Shown piece by piece: positions 18,238 through 26,881 of a stretch of 64,000 nt of DNA (its first letter is position 1; each line of letters starts with the position of its first letter). Source of the DNA: an uncultured Eisenbergiella sp. (GTDB lineage Bacteria > Bacillota > Clostridia > Lachnospirales > Lachnospiraceae); contig CANQVD010000008.1 of NCBI GenBank assembly GCA_947627215.1, forward strand, positions 1 to 64,000. Reading direction: 5' to 3'. Under the pieces are notes generated by a model. The model was not told the origin of the DNA and ran no database searches. It saw only the letters and a list, made by a program, of their open reading frames with translations. The translations under genes and the position numbers were made by a program.

Positions 18238-20202
18238 ATGATCACAAAGTACGTTTACGGCGATCCGCTGGATACGGGCGCCATCACCGCAAAGGTGGAA
18301 AGAGCGGCACGCGTGGAACATTTCGCGGTGGAGGAAGGGGCGGATACGATTTCCTTCTCCTGCCCGCTTGGACCGGAGGATATCGTCTACGGACTGGGTG
18401 AGACCATGGGAAAGGTGAACAAGCGGGGCGGCCGGTATATTTCCTTCAATACGGATACGGCCGAACATGAGGATTCCAATCCGTCCCTTTACGCCTCTCA
18501 CAACTTTCTCATCGCGGAGGGGGCTGCGTGTTTCGGCGTGTTCTTCGACACACCGGCGCGGGTGACGTTCGAGATCGACTGGCAGGGCTCCGGGGAGATC
18601 CGGGTCGTCTGCGATACGAAGGATCTGAACCTGTATCAGATCGAAAACGGTTCGGCCTATGCCGTCTGCCGGGATCTGCTGCGGGCCGTGGGCCGGTGCT
18701 ATCTCCCGCCGCTGTGGGCTTTTGGCTACGGACAGAGCCGGTTCGGCTATATGAAGGAGCAGGATTTCCGGGAGGTGGCCGATCTGCATGAAAAGAACGG
18801 ACTGCCGCTGGATTTTATCTGTATGGATATCGACTATATGGATCAGTACCGGGATTTTTCCTTCGATCCGAAGCGGTTTCCGGATATCGAAGGCCTGGTC
18901 CGGGAGTTGAAGGAGCGGGGCATTCATCTTGTGCCCATCGTGGACGCCGGTGTCAAGGTCGAGCCGGGCGAGGCGGTCTATGAGGAGGGCGTCGCGAAGG
19001 GGTATTTCTGCCGCAACAAAGAGGGCGGCTGTTTCGGCGCGGCGGTATGGCCCGGCATGACGCATTTTCCCGATTTTCTCAACCGGAAGGCTCGGGAGTG
19101 GTTCGGCCGCCAGTACCGGTTTTATACGGAAAAAGGGATCGAAGGGTTCTGGAACGATATGAATGAGCCCGCCATTTTTTACAGCGAATATGACAAAGGC
19201 ACGAAACGGCTGGGAATGCTCCTGGAGCTTCTGGGAAACATGCTGTTCAAAAAAGGGCAGAAGGAGAAAAAGAAGCAGGAGCTGGTCCGGAATTATCAGT
19301 CCTTCTTCCATGATGCGGACGGCCGGCGGGTGCGGCACTATGACGTGCACAACCTTTTCGGCGCCATGATGACGCGGGCCTCCGGCGAAGGGCTGGAACG
19401 GCTTCTGGGACACCGGTATCTGCTGTTCTCCAGATCCAGCTATATCGGCGCCGGGCGTTACGGCGGCGTCTGGACCGGGGACAATACCTCGAAATGGGAA
19501 CATCTGATGCTGAACGTGCGGCACATGCCGTCGCTGAATATGTGCGGCTTTCTGTATTCCGGCGCGGATACCGGCGGCTTTATAGGAGACTGCGGCCGGG
19601 AGCTTTTGTTGCGATGGCTGGCCTTTTCCGTCTTCACGCCGCTGATGCGCAATCATTCCTGCAAAGGGACCAAAAACCAGGAGGCCTATCAGTTCGGCGA
19701 TCCGGCGGCCTTCCGGACCATCATCCGGCTGCGCTATCGGCTTTTGCCCTACATCTATTCGGAATACATGAAAGCGGCGCTGACTTCGGATCTGTATATT
19801 AAGCCGGTCGCGTTTCTTTATCCGGAGGCGAAGGGGATCGAGGATCAGCTCCTGGTGGGAGACAGCCTGATGATCGCGCCCATCGTCCGGGAAGGGGAGG
19901 TGCAGCGGCAGGTGTTCCTCCCCGAGGAGATGACCATGGTGATCTATGATGGGGAATTCCGCTGCAGCCCGTGCCCGGCCGGATGGCGGACGGTCCATGC
20001 GGAATTGGATGAGGCGGTCTTCTTCATCCGGAAAAACAAGCTGCTGCCGGTGGGAAAGGTGATCTCCAACACCCGGGAATACGATGTGGAGAACCTGGCC
20101 CTGCTGGGAGACGGCAGGACTTATGAGCTCTACACGGACGACGGCCTGAGCCTGGACTGCACGACGGCAAATATCCGGACGCTGGTGAAGGAGGAATGCT
20201 GA
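18238..20202 (+). CDS. GH31 alpha-glucosidase-type hydrolase
   Basis: A 654-residue cytoplasmic GH31 enzyme. The nucleophile region FWNDMNEPAIF places the catalytic Asp near residue 307. Upstream lie the substrate-loop pattern PPLWAFGYGQSRFGY and FICMDIDYMD, and downstream GRYGGVWTGDNTSKWEHL with GADTGGF carry the acid/base region. GH31 members mostly cleave alpha-glucosides, sometimes alpha-xylosides or alpha-galactosides; the W.DMNE form fits alpha-glucosidases. The start at 18238 follows AAGGGGGAA; the reading frame stays open upstream to 18082 but that part is basic and non-conserved. It converges with a GH4 gene only 16 bases away, with no obvious terminator between. Confidence 0.9.
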   Translation: MITKYVYGDPLDTGAITAKVERAARVEHFAVEEGADTISFSCPLGPEDIVYGLGETMGKVNKRGGRYISFNTDTAEHEDSNPSLYASHNFLIAEGAACFGVFFDTPARVTFEIDWQGSGEIRVVCDTKDLNLYQIENGSAYAVCRDLLRAVGRCYLPPLWAFGYGQSRFGYMKEQDFREVADLHEKNGLPLDFICMDIDYMDQYRDFSFDPKRFPDIEGLVRELKERGIHLVPIVDAGVKVEPGEAVYEEGVAKGYFCRNKEGGCFGAAVWPGMTHFPDFLNRKAREWFGRQYRFYTEKGIEGFWNDMNEPAIFYSEYDKGTKRLGMLLELLGNMLFKKGQKEKKKQELVRNYQSFFHDADGRRVRHYDVHNLFGAMMTRASGEGLERLLGHRYLLFSRSSYIGAGRYGGVWTGDNTSKWEHLMLNVRHMPSLNMCGFLYSGADTGGFIGDCGRELLLRWLAFSVFTPLMRNHSCKGTKNQEAYQFGDPAAFRTIIRLRYRLLPYIYSEYMKAALTSDLYIKPVAFLYPEAKGIEDQLLVGDSLMIAPIVREGEVQRQVFLPEEMTMVIYDGEFRCSPCPAGWRTVHAELDEAVFFIRKNKLLPVGKVISNTREYDVENLALLGDGRTYELYTDDGLSLDCTTANIRTLVKEEC

Positions 20203-20218
20203 GCATCCGTGGGACGGA

Positions 20219-21628
20219 TCATCTGCCGCTTTTCCAGCCTGCCGGGAGATAGGCCGCGGTATTGCGGATCATATCGTGTACCAGAGCGCGCACGTCCGCT
20301 TCCGCCGGCTTCTGGCCCAGGATCAGCGGATCGTGCAGAAAAGCGTCCACGACCATTTCTTCGTCGCAGAGCAGGGCGGCTTTCAGGATCCGCTCATGGT
20401 TTTCCACATGGGGCAGGATCAGCGCCCGGATGTTTTCCGGGAGATCCCCGGCGGCAATGGGATAGATGTGGTCCCGGTCGAACAGGGCGTTGGTCTCCAC
20501 CACGGCCGCGGCGGGCAGGTTGGGGATCTGCCCTGCGGTGTTGGGGATGTTCACATTGCTCACCAGCCTGCCCAGACCCAGCAGCGCCTTCATCAACAGG
20601 ACGCCCTCCTCTCCGCTGGGCTTCAGCTCCAGATTTTCCCCGCCCTTCACCAGGCGGGCGCTGCGCTCCAGCCTTTTCTGCAGATCCTCTTTTCGCCAGG
20701 TCACCGGCGTGAGGCTGAATTTCCAGCGCTTCACCGTTTCCGGATCGTTCAGGTATTCGTTGGAGGGCATGAACTCCGCCAGATGCCGGTCTCCGGCGGC
20801 AGCGATATAGCCGAAGCGCCGGAACAGGTTCATCTTGACCCGATGCGCGCATTCGAAGAAGGAGTTCATCCAGTTATCGTCCCGGTGGTCATAGCCGGAT
20901 TCATAATGCGACGCGATATATTTTTCATAGACCGGGAACAGATCCAGTCCCTGATAGGATGCGGAGGAGAACCAGGTGAAATGGTTGATCCCCGTCACGC
21001 TGACGTGGATGTCGTGCCAGTCCGGAATGGAAAGGCCGCATTCCGCCTCGCACACGTCCCGCAGGAATTTCTGAGTGCCGAACACCTCATGGCAGCAGCC
21101 GAAGGCCTTGATCTGCGGGAAAATGTGATACAGGGTCTTCACGCACAGGGACATGGGATTGGTGTAGTTGATGACCCAGGCCCTGGGGGAATAGTCCCGG
21201 ATCGCCTGCGCGATGGTCACGAACATGGGGATGGTGCGCAGCGCGCGGATCATGCCGCCGGGGCCCGCCGTGTCGCCCACGGACTGGTACACGCCCAGCC
21301 GCTCGGGAAGATGGACGTCCGAGGCCATTTCATCAAAGGTGCCCGGCAGAATGGAGATCACGACGAAGTCCGCGCCGGTCAGCGCTTCCTTCAGGGAATC
21401 GGACGCCGTATAGGTCCATTTCCCGACGGCGTTTTCCATGGCGGAAACCCGATTGCCGATGATCACGTTGTTTTCCGCGGCCTGTTTGTCGATGTCGTAG
21501 AGCCGCACAGTTCCGGACAGTTGGCCGTCCATGGCCAGGTCTGTCATCAGGTTCCAGGCCCAGCCCCTGGACCCGCCGCCGATATAGGCGATCTGCAGAT
21601 CCTTTACGCAGTTGTTTTCGTATTTCAT
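20219..21628 (-). CDS. GH4 family NAD-dependent glycosidase
   Basis: A 469-residue GH4 enzyme. This family hydrolyses alpha- or beta-glycosides by an NAD+/Mn2+ oxidation-elimination route. Seen: the Rossmann motif AYIGGGSRGW near residue 14, INYTNPMSL, metal-site CCHE (Cys179, His180) and GINHFTWF. The CHE version of the cysteine motif differs from the CN or CD forms of 6-phospho-glycosidases, so a non-phosphorylated alpha-glycoside (galactoside, glucoside or glucuronide) is more likely. AAAAGGAGAC precedes ATG 21628. It is divergent from the YghZ-like reductase and convergent with the GH31 gene. Confidence 0.9.
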   Translation of the reverse strand: MKYENNCVKDLQIAYIGGGSRGWAWNLMTDLAMDGQLSGTVRLYDIDKQAAENNVIIGNRVSAMENAVGKWTYTASDSLKEALTGADFVVISILPGTFDEMASDVHLPERLGVYQSVGDTAGPGGMIRALRTIPMFVTIAQAIRDYSPRAWVINYTNPMSLCVKTLYHIFPQIKAFGCCHEVFGTQKFLRDVCEAECGLSIPDWHDIHVSVTGINHFTWFSSASYQGLDLFPVYEKYIASHYESGYDHRDDNWMNSFFECAHRVKMNLFRRFGYIAAAGDRHLAEFMPSNEYLNDPETVKRWKFSLTPVTWRKEDLQKRLERSARLVKGGENLELKPSGEEGVLLMKALLGLGRLVSNVNIPNTAGQIPNLPAAAVVETNALFDRDHIYPIAAGDLPENIRALILPHVENHERILKAALLCDEEMVVDAFLHDPLILGQKPAEADVRALVHDMIRNTAAYLPAGWKSGR

Positions 21629-21749
21629 AGTCTGTCTCCTTTTGCGCCCGAAAGGGAAAAACATTTTATATTTTCTCTATTCTACTTCAAATGCCGCAAA
21701 AAGTCATCCACAAAACCACCGTTTCCAACCGAAAAAGCGGATTCCGTCC

Positions 21750-21778
21750 TTGCGGACCGGTCCCGGCGAGTGTATACT
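21750..21778 (+). promoter_or_regulatory. promoter of the YghZ-like gene
   Basis: TTGCGG, 17-base spacer, TATACT, about 85 bases before the start codon. Confidence 0.6.
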
Positions 21779-21864
21779 GAAGAAAAGCCGGGAGCAGCGG
21801 AAAAACGCTCAGCGGACGCGGGAGGCTTTTCAGATTTTTCATGACGCAGATAAGGAGGCAGAGC

Positions 21865-22851
21865 ATGTATCTGGCGGACGAAACGAGATATGACGGCATG
21901 CGCTATCAGAGATGCGGGAAAAGCGGCGTGATGCTGCCGTTCCTTTCCCTGGGCCTGTGGCACAATTTCGGGGAGGATTCCTCTTATACCAATGCCCGGG
22001 AAATGGTGCTGGGCGCTTTCGACAGCGGGATCACCTATTTTGACCTGGCGAACAATTACGGGCCGCCTCCGGGAAGCGCGGAGGAGTGCTTCGGGCGGAT
22101 TTTGAAAGCGGATCTGGCGCCTTATCGGGATGAGCTTTTCATCGCCACCAAGGCGGGCTACTGGCACTGGCCCGGCCCTTACGGGGAGTGGGGATCCAAG
22201 AAGAATCTGGTGGCTTCCTGTGACAACAGCCTGAAACGGCTGGGGCTGGACTATGTGGATCTGTTCTATCATCACAGGCCCGATCCGAACACGCCGCTGG
22301 AGGAAACCATCGAGGCGCTGGAGACGATCGTGCGGGCGGGGAAAGCGCTGTATGTGGGCATCTCCAACTATAGCCCTGCGCAGACGGAGGCTGTTCTGAC
22401 GGCCATGGAGGCGAAGGGAATCCACTGCCTGGTGCATCAGGTGAGATACAGCATGTTTGAGCGGGGGCCGGAGGCCGGTTTGTTTTCCGTTCTGGAAAAA
22501 CACGGCGTGGGCGCGGCGGCCTACATGTGCCTGGCGCAGGGACTGCTCACGGACCGTTATTTCGACGGCGTGAAGGAAGGCTCCAGGGCCGCGGGCAAAA
22601 GCGTGTTTTTAAACCGGGATCAGGTGACGGCGGATAAGGTTGCCAGAGCGAAGCGGCTCAACGCGATTGCGGCGGAGCGGGGACAGAGCCTGGCACAGAT
22701 GGCGCTGGCCTGGTGTTTCCGCATCGCGCCGGTGTCCACGCTGATCATGGGGGCCAGCCGGCTGTCCCAGATCACCGACAATCTGAAAGCGATGGAGAAC
22801 ACGGCGTTCTGTGAGGAAGAACTGGAGCGGATCGAAGAGATCCTGCGGTAA
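21865..22851 (+). CDS. YghZ-like aldo/keto reductase
   Basis: A 328-residue aldo/keto reductase close to the YghZ/L-glyceraldehyde-3-phosphate reductase group. Canonical features are intact: ANNYGPPPGSAEE carries the catalytic Tyr, FIATKAGYWHWPGPYG the Lys, DLFYHHRPD the His, and the C-terminus has the NADP-binding IMGASRLSQI. The enzyme should reduce small aldehydes in the cytoplasm. ATG 21865 is used because ATAAGGAGGC lies just upstream; ATG 21841 has no site. It is followed by the large inverted repeat rather than another gene. Confidence 0.9.
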   Translation: MYLADETRYDGMRYQRCGKSGVMLPFLSLGLWHNFGEDSSYTNAREMVLGAFDSGITYFDLANNYGPPPGSAEECFGRILKADLAPYRDELFIATKAGYWHWPGPYGEWGSKKNLVASCDNSLKRLGLDYVDLFYHHRPDPNTPLEETIEALETIVRAGKALYVGISNYSPAQTEAVLTAMEAKGIHCLVHQVRYSMFERGPEAGLFSVLEKHGVGAAAYMCLAQGLLTDRYFDGVKEGSRAAGKSVFLNRDQVTADKVARAKRLNAIAAERGQSLAQMALAWCFRIAPVSTLIMGASRLSQITDNLKAMENTAFCEEELERIEEILR

Positions 22852-22861
22852 AGGAAAGGCG

Positions 22862-23128
22862 GCACAGGCGAACAACGGTTCAGACGCCCCGCAGGGAGCG
22901 CCCAGCCGGAAAGCGCCGCCCGCCGCCTGGGTGCATTCCTTTTCCGGACACGCTCGCGCTCGGAGAAAAGCGCAGTGATCCTAGACTCAGCTACGTCCTG
23001 ACGGACTTGCTTCGTCAAGGACCAGCGCTTTTCTAACGGTCCGGGAAAATGGAATGTACCCAGGCGGCGGGCGGCGCTTTCCGGCCGGGTGCTCCCTGCG
23101 GGGCGTCTGAACCGCTGTTCGCCTGTGC
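22862..23128. repeat. 267-bp long imperfect inverted repeat (hairpin element 1)
   Basis: The left arm (22862-22948) and right arm (23037-23128) match as reverse complements over about 87 bases with only a few differences. The substitutions are transitions; the remaining differences are short indels near the inner ends. Inside are a second stem (AGAAAAGCGC 22964-22973 with GCGCTTTTCT 23025-23034) and an apical hairpin (GTCCTGACG 22995-23003 with CGTCAAGGAC 23013-23022). No protein frame is convincing. It sits between two convergent genes, before a separate terminator. Confidence 0.85.
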
Positions 23129-23143
23129 ATAAGAGAAAAGTGA

Positions 23144-23183
23144 GGGAGCTTCTGCGGAGGGGTTACAGAAGCTCCCTTGTTTT
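23144..23183 (+). terminator. terminator after hairpin element 1
   Basis: A perfect 11-bp stem (GGGAGCTTCTG with CAGAAGCTCCC) followed by TTGTTTT. Confidence 0.8.
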
Positions 23184-23200
23184 GCGGGCATTTCAGATGA

Positions 23201-23294
23201 AAAACACATTTTTCTGACAAAATCCGGGTCTTAAAAGCACATTTTTCTGGGAAAATTCAGGATCGCAAAACACATTTTTCTTTAAAAATGAAAA
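23201..23294. repeat. three tandem 32-34 bp degenerate repeats
   Basis: Units begin at 23201, 23233 and 23267, each with the core AAAA(G)CACATTTTTCT; units 1 and 2 also share GAAAAT(T/C)C(A/G)GG-like sequence. The third unit breaks down into the downstream terminator. Confidence 0.7.
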
Positions 23295-23327
23295 CCGCCC
23301 GGTCCGCTTTTCACCCGGACCGGGCGG
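23288..23327 (-). terminator. terminator of the GH31 xylosidase gene
   Basis: A 12-bp GC stem (CCGCCCGGTCCG with CGGACCGGGCGG) followed on the - strand by GTTTTCATTTTT. Confidence 0.8.
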
Positions 23328-23336
23328 CGTCCTCGA

Positions 23337-25400
23337 TCAGATCTGTCCGATCAGCCATTCCTGTCTGCCGTCGCGCAGGAAGACGGGCAGCGTGGCGAGC
23401 GGCGCGTCGATCTCATAGGCCTGTCCGCCCGCATAGACTTCCCCGGTCCCGGCATGGGTCCAGGAGGCGCCGGCGGGCAGGTAAACGCTGCGGCCGCGCG
23501 CACCCTCATAGCAGACCGGGGCCACCAGAACGTCGGGGCCGAAGAGATAGGCGTCTTTGATATCCCAGCAGGCGGGATCGTCAGGGAATTCGTAAAACAG
23601 CGCCCGGATCACGGGAGAGCCCTTCTCGTGGGCTTCCTGCATCAGGCTCCGGGTATAGTCCCGCATCAGCTCCCGGATATGGATGAATTTCAGAAGGATC
23701 GGATAGACCTCGTCCCCGAAGCTCCAGACCTCGTTGTCCGCGCCTGTGCCTTCCCGCTTTTCGCCGTACTGATCGAAAATATCCTGCCCCGGCTGGCGGT
23801 TGCCGTGGAGGCGCATGACCGGGCAGAAGGCGCCGAACTGGAACCAGCGCACCAGTAGCTCCCGGAAGCCTTCGTCGGCGATCACGCCGCCGTGGAAGCC
23901 GCCGATATCGGTGGTCCACCAGGGAATGCCGGCCAGTCCCATGTGGATACCGGCGCAGATCTGGCGGCGGAAATCCTCATAGGTGGAGTAAATATCGCCG
24001 GACCAGACCAGGGTGCCGTAGCGCTGGCTTCCGGCCCAGGCACAGCGGATCAGGTTGACGATGTCGGTCTGGCCGTTTTTGCGTTGGCCCTCATAGAAAA
24101 GCCGCGCGTATTCCCGGGGATAGAGGTTGCCGACCTGGGCCACCGGGCCGGCGTGATAGCGGTAATTTTCAAATTCATAGGTGGAATATTCCGGCTCCGC
24201 CTCGTCCAGCCAGAAGGTACGGATGCCCAGCCCCCCGTAGTTTTTGCGGATCTTTTCCCAGACATACTCCCGGGTGCGGGGATTGGTGGGATCCATGAAC
24301 ACGTTGTTGCCCAGGAATAGCATCTGGATGTCCACGCCGATGTTGCTCTTCACCAGAAGTCCCTGCTGTTTCATCTCTTCGTAATTTTCACTGCGATAGT
24401 CCACCTGCGGCCAGATGGAGACCATGGTCTCGATGCCCATGTCGTGCAGTTCCTTCACCATGGCGGCGGGGTCCGGGAAAAATTCTTCATGGAAGCGCCA
24501 GTCGCCGCAGCGGGGCCAGTGGTAGTAGTCGATGACCAGCACGTCCAGCGGGATGCCTCTCTTTTTGTATTCCCGGGCGACGGAGAGCACCTGTTCCTGG
24601 TTGTAATAACGCAGCTTGCACTGCCAGAAACCCAGGCCGTATTCCGGCATCATGGGCGCGGTGCCGGTGGCGGCGGCGTAGGCCTCCTCGATCTGCGCCG
24701 GGGTATCGCCTGCGGTGATCCAGTAGTCCAGCCGGTCGGTAGAAAGGGCGGTCCATTCCGTGGTGTTCGTGCCGAAGTGCACCTCGCCCACCGCGGCGTT
24801 GTTCCAAAGGAAGCCGTAGCCCAGGCTGGAAAGGTAAAAGGGAACGCTGGCCTGGGAATTGCGGTGGGCCAGCTCGAGATTACATCCTTTTAAGTCCAGG
24901 ATCTCCTGCTGATACTGGCCCATGCCGTAGATCTTTTCTCCGGGCTGAGGGATGAAGCTGGCCTTCAGCGAATAATTCCCGCCGGGAAGAGGCTTGAACT
25001 GACGGGCCTTTTTCTGCAGGGCGCCGCCGTTGGGGATCTCCTGAAGGAGGGTCTTTCCGTGATGGTCGGAAAAAGTGATCTGCAGCGCGTTGCCCCAGGG
25101 CTGTACCCGGAGCGAGGCGCGGATGTTTCCGTTTTCAATGGAGGCTTCCCAGTCTCCGACAGAGATGACCGCCTCTGTCCGTTCCGAAAGCGGCAGCAGG
25201 GCGCCGGTGTCCGTCGGGGTGATGAACGCGGGATCCTCCGGGGCGGCGCAGGAGCCCGAGGGCAGATAGTCGTTTTCTTCGATTTCTCCCATCAGCTTCG
25301 CGCGGACGCGCAGGCTGTTTTTCCCCCAGGGCGTGATCAGGACGCTTTCTCCGTTTTCACGGAAAAGCAGGCTGTTGCCCTTCTTTTCAAAAAAATTCAT
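23337..25400 (-). CDS. GH31 alpha-xylosidase-type hydrolase
   Basis: A 687-residue GH31 enzyme of the YicI/XylS kind. The nucleophile is in TFWLDEAEPEY (Asp near residue 399). The family patterns YGLGFWQCKLRY, VLVIDYYHWPRCGDW, VWSGDIYSTYEDF and GIPWWTTDIGGFHGG follow in order, the Asp of SGDIYS being the expected acid/base. Members release xylose from xyloglucan oligosaccharides or isoprimeverose. No signal peptide is seen, so it acts on imported sugar. GAGGAGG precedes the ATG. It has its own promoter upstream and ends at a strong terminator, so it is a single-gene unit. Confidence 0.9.
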   Translation of the reverse strand: MNFFEKKGNSLLFRENGESVLITPWGKNSLRVRAKLMGEIEENDYLPSGSCAAPEDPAFITPTDTGALLPLSERTEAVISVGDWEASIENGNIRASLRVQPWGNALQITFSDHHGKTLLQEIPNGGALQKKARQFKPLPGGNYSLKASFIPQPGEKIYGMGQYQQEILDLKGCNLELAHRNSQASVPFYLSSLGYGFLWNNAAVGEVHFGTNTTEWTALSTDRLDYWITAGDTPAQIEEAYAAATGTAPMMPEYGLGFWQCKLRYYNQEQVLSVAREYKKRGIPLDVLVIDYYHWPRCGDWRFHEEFFPDPAAMVKELHDMGIETMVSIWPQVDYRSENYEEMKQQGLLVKSNIGVDIQMLFLGNNVFMDPTNPRTREYVWEKIRKNYGGLGIRTFWLDEAEPEYSTYEFENYRYHAGPVAQVGNLYPREYARLFYEGQRKNGQTDIVNLIRCAWAGSQRYGTLVWSGDIYSTYEDFRRQICAGIHMGLAGIPWWTTDIGGFHGGVIADEGFRELLVRWFQFGAFCPVMRLHGNRQPGQDIFDQYGEKREGTGADNEVWSFGDEVYPILLKFIHIRELMRDYTRSLMQEAHEKGSPVIRALFYEFPDDPACWDIKDAYLFGPDVLVAPVCYEGARGRSVYLPAGASWTHAGTGEVYAGGQAYEIDAPLATLPVFLRDGRQEWLIGQI

Positions 25401-25545
25401 GTGTGTTTCCTCCTCTGTGCGCGGGGCGTCTGCCTGACGGGCCCCTTCGGAATACGCCGCTTCGGGCCGCTGCTGCGGGGGATCGAAATGGGATCACCTT
25501 AAGCGCTGCGGAATCTGGATCGCAGATCCGGCCCGCGGCATGTAT

Positions 25546-25555
25546 CGTGTACACG
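25546..25555. promoter_or_regulatory. 10-bp palindrome at the GH31 transcription start
   Basis: CGTGTACACG is self-complementary and lies a few bases after the -10 box on the - strand, an operator-like position. Confidence 0.4.
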
Positions 25556-25558
25556 GTT

Positions 25559-25588
25559 ATTATAAACGATTTCAAGGGGACCCGGCAA
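25559..25588 (-). promoter_or_regulatory. promoter of the GH31 xylosidase gene
   Basis: On the - strand TTGCCG (25588-25583), an 18-base spacer and TATAAT (25564-25559), about 160 bases before the start codon. Confidence 0.6.
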
Positions 25589-25727
25589 GACAAAAGACTA
25601 AAGAATTGCGGGAGAAGGAGGTCAGAAAATGCTATTCTGTGCTTGACAAACCGACCCTGATGGGTCAGCATGATAATGGGAGAGAAGGGACGGAGCACGG
25701 CGGACCACCGCCGGTCCGGTACGGTTC

Positions 25728-26813
25728 ATGACGGAAAGGGAAGCCTGTAAAATCCTGGGAATTCCTTCGGGAGCTTCCGGAGAAACGATCAAAAAGCGAT
25801 ATCGGCAGCTCATGCTGCAGACCCATCCGGACGGAGAAGCCTGGGAGCGGGAAAGCTATGCCTACAGCGCTCCGGAGATCAATCAGGCGTATGCGTTTCT
25901 GACGCGGCAGCGCGCCGGTGGCGCGGGCGTCTGGAAGGACGGTCCCCGGGACGGGGAGAAGGACCGCGACGGCGGTTGGGAAAGCGGACCTGACAGCCGG
26001 GACGGCGGCCCCGGAGCCGGAAAGCATGCGTGGAGCGCCTGGGACGCCCCGCTGAACGGGAATGCGTTCTGCGAGCGGGAGATCCTGCACAATGTGGAGG
26101 ACGAGGACGGAACCGTTCTGGGAAATTTCTGTGTGGCGAAGGGAAAATTCCTGTGGACGGTGCAGGAGGATTTTTCGCTTTTCCTGCGGAGCGTGTACCG
26201 CTGCTGTCAGGCTCTGCTGGACGGAATCGACAGGAATCGGGGGCGGGAAGCGCCGCCCGAAGAGAGGCAGCGGATTCTGGCGGAGCTGTATTATCTGATG
26301 GCGCAGCAGTTCATCGACGCCACCGCCCTCCTGGAACAGATGGCGGAGGAAAGAACCGGTACGGGAGGAACGCCGGAGACGATGAGAGCGACGGCGGACC
26401 AGGCGGAAACGGATTCCTGCCGTGTTTTTTATCTTCCCGCCATGCTGGAATGCGGTGCCGGGACGCCTGTGCTGCCGTCAGGGGAGCCGCTTTACCCCGC
26501 CGGCGTCAGACGGCACAGACTGTATCTGAGGGACCGGATGGGGCATAATCTGGGGTATCTGTCCTTCGGGGACGACAGGCTGTATTATGTCGTCATTCCG
26601 CTTTTTGAACAGCGGCGGGTTCGGGTGCGGATCCGGGCCGCGGAACGGACGAAGGAGAGGCTTCCCAAAGCCGCGGCGGGGACAGGAGCCGGCCGCTGTC
26701 AGCGGCTGCATCTGTGGTTGAGGATGGAAGAGCGGCAGGACGGCGGTGCGCCGGAGAACCTGAGGCTTCAGATCGAGCGGCTGCTGGAAGCGTACGGGAA
26801 GGAACGGGCCTGA
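25728..26813 (+). CDS. J-domain (DnaJ-like) protein of unknown partner
   Basis: A 361-residue protein with an N-terminal J domain: EACKILGIPSGASGETIKKRYRQL then the essential HPD at residues 33-35, so it should stimulate an Hsp70 ATPase. The zinc fingers and client domain of DnaJ are missing. After a charged Gly/Asp linker (about 65-105) comes a unique domain with no family I recognise. The ribosome site before ATG 25728 is weak, so the start is less certain. Its stop (TGA 26811-26813) overlaps an in-frame ATG of the sensor kinase, so it is probably cotranscribed with the two-component genes. Confidence 0.75.
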   Translation: MTEREACKILGIPSGASGETIKKRYRQLMLQTHPDGEAWERESYAYSAPEINQAYAFLTRQRAGGAGVWKDGPRDGEKDRDGGWESGPDSRDGGPGAGKHAWSAWDAPLNGNAFCEREILHNVEDEDGTVLGNFCVAKGKFLWTVQEDFSLFLRSVYRCCQALLDGIDRNRGREAPPEERQRILAELYYLMAQQFIDATALLEQMAEERTGTGGTPETMRATADQAETDSCRVFYLPAMLECGAGTPVLPSGEPLYPAGVRRHRLYLRDRMGHNLGYLSFGDDRLYYVVIPLFEQRRVRVRIRAAERTKERLPKAAAGTGAGRCQRLHLWLRMEERQDGGAPENLRLQIERLLEAYGKERA

Positions 26814-26881
26814 TGCGGCGGCTCGGATGTCTTTTGAGGAGTGTATCCGGCAGAAGGAGGCCGGAACGGGGGTGTGACGGG

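Noticed and set aside
18235..19998. A long - strand frame opposite the GH31 gene
   Set aside because: Antisense shadow; the GH31 active-site motifs lie on the + strand.
22862..23128. Terminal inverted repeats of an insertion sequence
   Set aside because: There is no transposase frame between the arms and only about 90 bases of loop; no target duplication was noticed.
23201..23294. A possible CRISPR array
   Set aside because: The three units are degenerate, directly adjoining and without unique spacers; no cas genes in the window.
25643..25677. A TTGACA followed by GATAAT before the J-domain gene
   Set aside because: The spacer is about 23 bases, too long for a sigma-A promoter; kept out of the feature list.
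25540..25731. A 63-codon + strand frame before the J-domain gene
   Set aside because: No convincing start signal and it overlaps the next gene's start; it covers the promoter of the divergent GH31 gene.
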